A program made the position numbers and the translations under genes. Below are positions 13,005-14,252 of a stretch of 14,252 nucleotides of DNA, in pieces (the first letter of the stretch is position 1; each line of letters begins with the position of its first letter). The stretch lies in the NCBI GenBank assembly GCA_006227015.1, contig SBGI01000154.1:1-14252 (forward strand). The letters are read 5' to 3'. This DNA is from Gammaproteobacteria bacterium (lineage in GTDB: Bacteria; Pseudomonadota; Gammaproteobacteria; Pseudomonadales; Porticoccaceae). The notes under the pieces are model-generated. The model was not told the origin of the DNA and searched no databases. It worked only from the letters and a program-made list of their open reading frames with translations.

Positions 13005-14204
13005 TTATCCGGGCTGCACATCCAGTGGGCCAACCAGGTACGCATACTGCTCGATGGTTTGCCTGGCGAATTGATAAAGCCCAGGTGTGGTAGTGAGCGA
13101 GGCAGGACATAGCCCGTCATCCAGGGTTACCTCCAGGGGGTGACCACCCGTGGTGATGAGGATTTCATCGGCGGGGTAGCGCGTCCGGTCCTTCGCTGGG
13201 ATTTGCTCGATCGCGGGCTCGTAGATGGTGCCGGCAGGTTTCAACCGGAAATAGGTGAGTGCTGGCTCGCCTCCCTCTAATGCCATCGTGAAGGCATTTC
13301 GGTGGAGGTTGGGATAGCGGTACAGGTTGCGCAGCCCATCATGGACTTGCTGATAGGTTCCCGAGCGGGTGGCGATATGCCTGTTGTGATACAGCGCATC
13401 AGGGAGCGGAATCGCGCGAATCTCCCCTGCATTGTTGTAATAGGCGAGGACGTACTGATCAAGATCTTCCTCGTCAATCAAGCCGGGTAAGGTAAATGGT
13501 ACCGGTTCTTTGAGGATGAGGGCGTTTATGTCTCGATGGTGCACCAGGAGAGGTTTCTGCCCGTGGTTGGTTGTGATTAGGGTGCGGGCCAGCAGTCGGT
13601 CGTTAGCGGCTGAGTCCTGCAGCAATCCCTCAATATTTGCTGGTGCGCGGATTATGCCAAATGTTTTCGCCCCCCTTTTTCTCTCTCTCCAGTAGAAGGG
13701 TTGGTAAGCCGCCTCGAACCGCTTGCTCTTGTTGTTCCAGACAAACCAGTTATCAGCATTTCGGTCCTTGATCGGTAATCCCGTGCGCTTGAGAACGCGA
13801 GATAGCACCGGTAGGGACACCTCTGTTTCCTCGTGTTTATACGACCTGAATTCCAAGTAGCAGTTATCGCGCAGTTCGCTCTTATTATCGAGGCCCAGAC
13901 CGTCAGAGAATTCGTCACCTTCGTAGCCATTGGGGGTGCGATAGTGCTCTATGGAAGAGAAAGCATCTACAAAGAGATCCCTGGCCAGATCCTCGATCAA
14001 TTCCTCTTCAGTAATATGCAGCTCGATTTTGCGGGGTGCTTTCTGGGGCGGGGTGTAACTGTTATCCAGCATATATCGGCCCTCTTCCCAGGAGGCCATG
14101 CCGTGTTCTCTCTGCCAGTCTGAGTCTGCGCCGTCTCTGCCCATAGAATTCTGCTTATCCGTGTGTTGTGTGGCGGCCTGTGGCCAGGCGGAAAAGTCTA
14201 GCAT
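13005..14204 (-). CDS. Unrecognised large soluble protein (about 355-406 residues)
   Basis: A long open frame with good coding character but no family I recognise. The N-terminal 50-60 residues (from the longest frame) are low-complexity and polar. The body contains an acidic helical stretch (IELHITEEELIEDLARDLF), a basic/aromatic core (NNKSKRFEAAYQPFYWRERK), NHGQKPLLVHHRD, and a Pro/Thr-rich end. No membrane segment or signal peptide is seen. The frame can open with TTG at 14225, ATG 14204 (given here), or ATGs at 14144, 14099 and 14072. ATG 14072 has GAAGAGG about 8 nt upstream, and AT-rich TATATTAAT around 14210 looks more like a promoter, so the true protein may be the 355-residue form. 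A terminator follows directly. Confidence 0.65.
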   Translation of the reverse strand: MLDFSAWPQAATQHTDKQNSMGRDGADSDWQREHGMASWEEGRYMLDNSYTPPQKAPRKIELHITEEELIEDLARDLFVDAFSSIEHYRTPNGYEGDEFSDGLGLDNKSELRDNCYLEFRSYKHEETEVSLPVLSRVLKRTGLPIKDRNADNWFVWNNKSKRFEAAYQPFYWRERKRGAKTFGIIRAPANIEGLLQDSAANDRLLARTLITTNHGQKPLLVHHRDINALILKEPVPFTLPGLIDEEDLDQYVLAYYNNAGEIRAIPLPDALYHNRHIATRSGTYQQVHDGLRNLYRYPNLHRNAFTMALEGGEPALTYFRLKPAGTIYEPAIEQIPAKDRTRYPADEILITTGGHPLEVTLDDGLCPASLTTTPGLYQFARQTIEQYAYLVGPLDVQPG

Positions 14205-14252
14205 ATCGATGATTAATATATACAATACGGACTGTGTTTAAGCAGTAGAAGG

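Overview
The window looks like part of a heavy-metal resistance island from a gammaproteobacterium, probably aquatic. This is judged from protein resemblance and MerR-type promoters, at roughly 50% GC by eye, and it is inference rather than a taxonomic result. Positions 1-10451 read as the right-hand part of a Tn3-family transposon with metal-handling passengers. Positions 10452-14252 are different accessory DNA: a toxin-antitoxin pair and two unrecognised genes, of the kind seen on plasmids or integrative elements.

Metal region, left to right. A CzcC-type outer-membrane efflux gene runs off the left edge (minus strand). It is preceded in its transcript by a small secreted His/Cys-rich protein (CzcI-like), a doubtful 60-residue ORF, and a short cation-diffusion-facilitator transporter with an HMA-like N-terminus. 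A divergent CadR/PbrR-type MerR-family regulator (2049-2456, +) shares with them a textbook MerR promoter: 21-bp dyad inside a 19-bp spacer. A near-identical promoter at 4468-4498 drives a cytochrome c-FTR1 permease resembling the lead-uptake protein PbrT (2434-4422, -), so one regulator plausibly controls both import and efflux genes. To the right lies a compact merR-merT-merP-GDCCVxC cluster, all on the minus strand, with a mer operator between merR and merT and no merA in the window.

merR starts inside the stop codon of an AAA ATPase/DUF4143 gene (6028-7266, -). The divergent intergenic region before the transposase contains four direct repeats spaced exactly 22 bp apart, overlapping a good minus-strand promoter for the ATPase-merR unit. 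The Tn3-family transposase (7448-10231, +) keeps its DDE residues, but an in-frame TGA replaces the conserved Trp of the C-terminal 'NAILYWNT' block; the missing 49-residue tail is still readable up to 10381. A Tn3-like terminal inverted repeat ends at about 10451. No left-end copy was seen, so the left end probably lies beyond position 1.

Right region, all minus strand. There is an unrecognised 280-residue protein with an internal helical repeat (10562-11404). A ParS/MbcA-type antitoxin overlaps a RES-domain toxin (12705 to 11631), with an operator palindrome filling the promoter spacer. A hairpin-rich intergenic stretch ends in a strong terminator (12856-12994). A large orphan protein (13005 to about 14204) closes the window.
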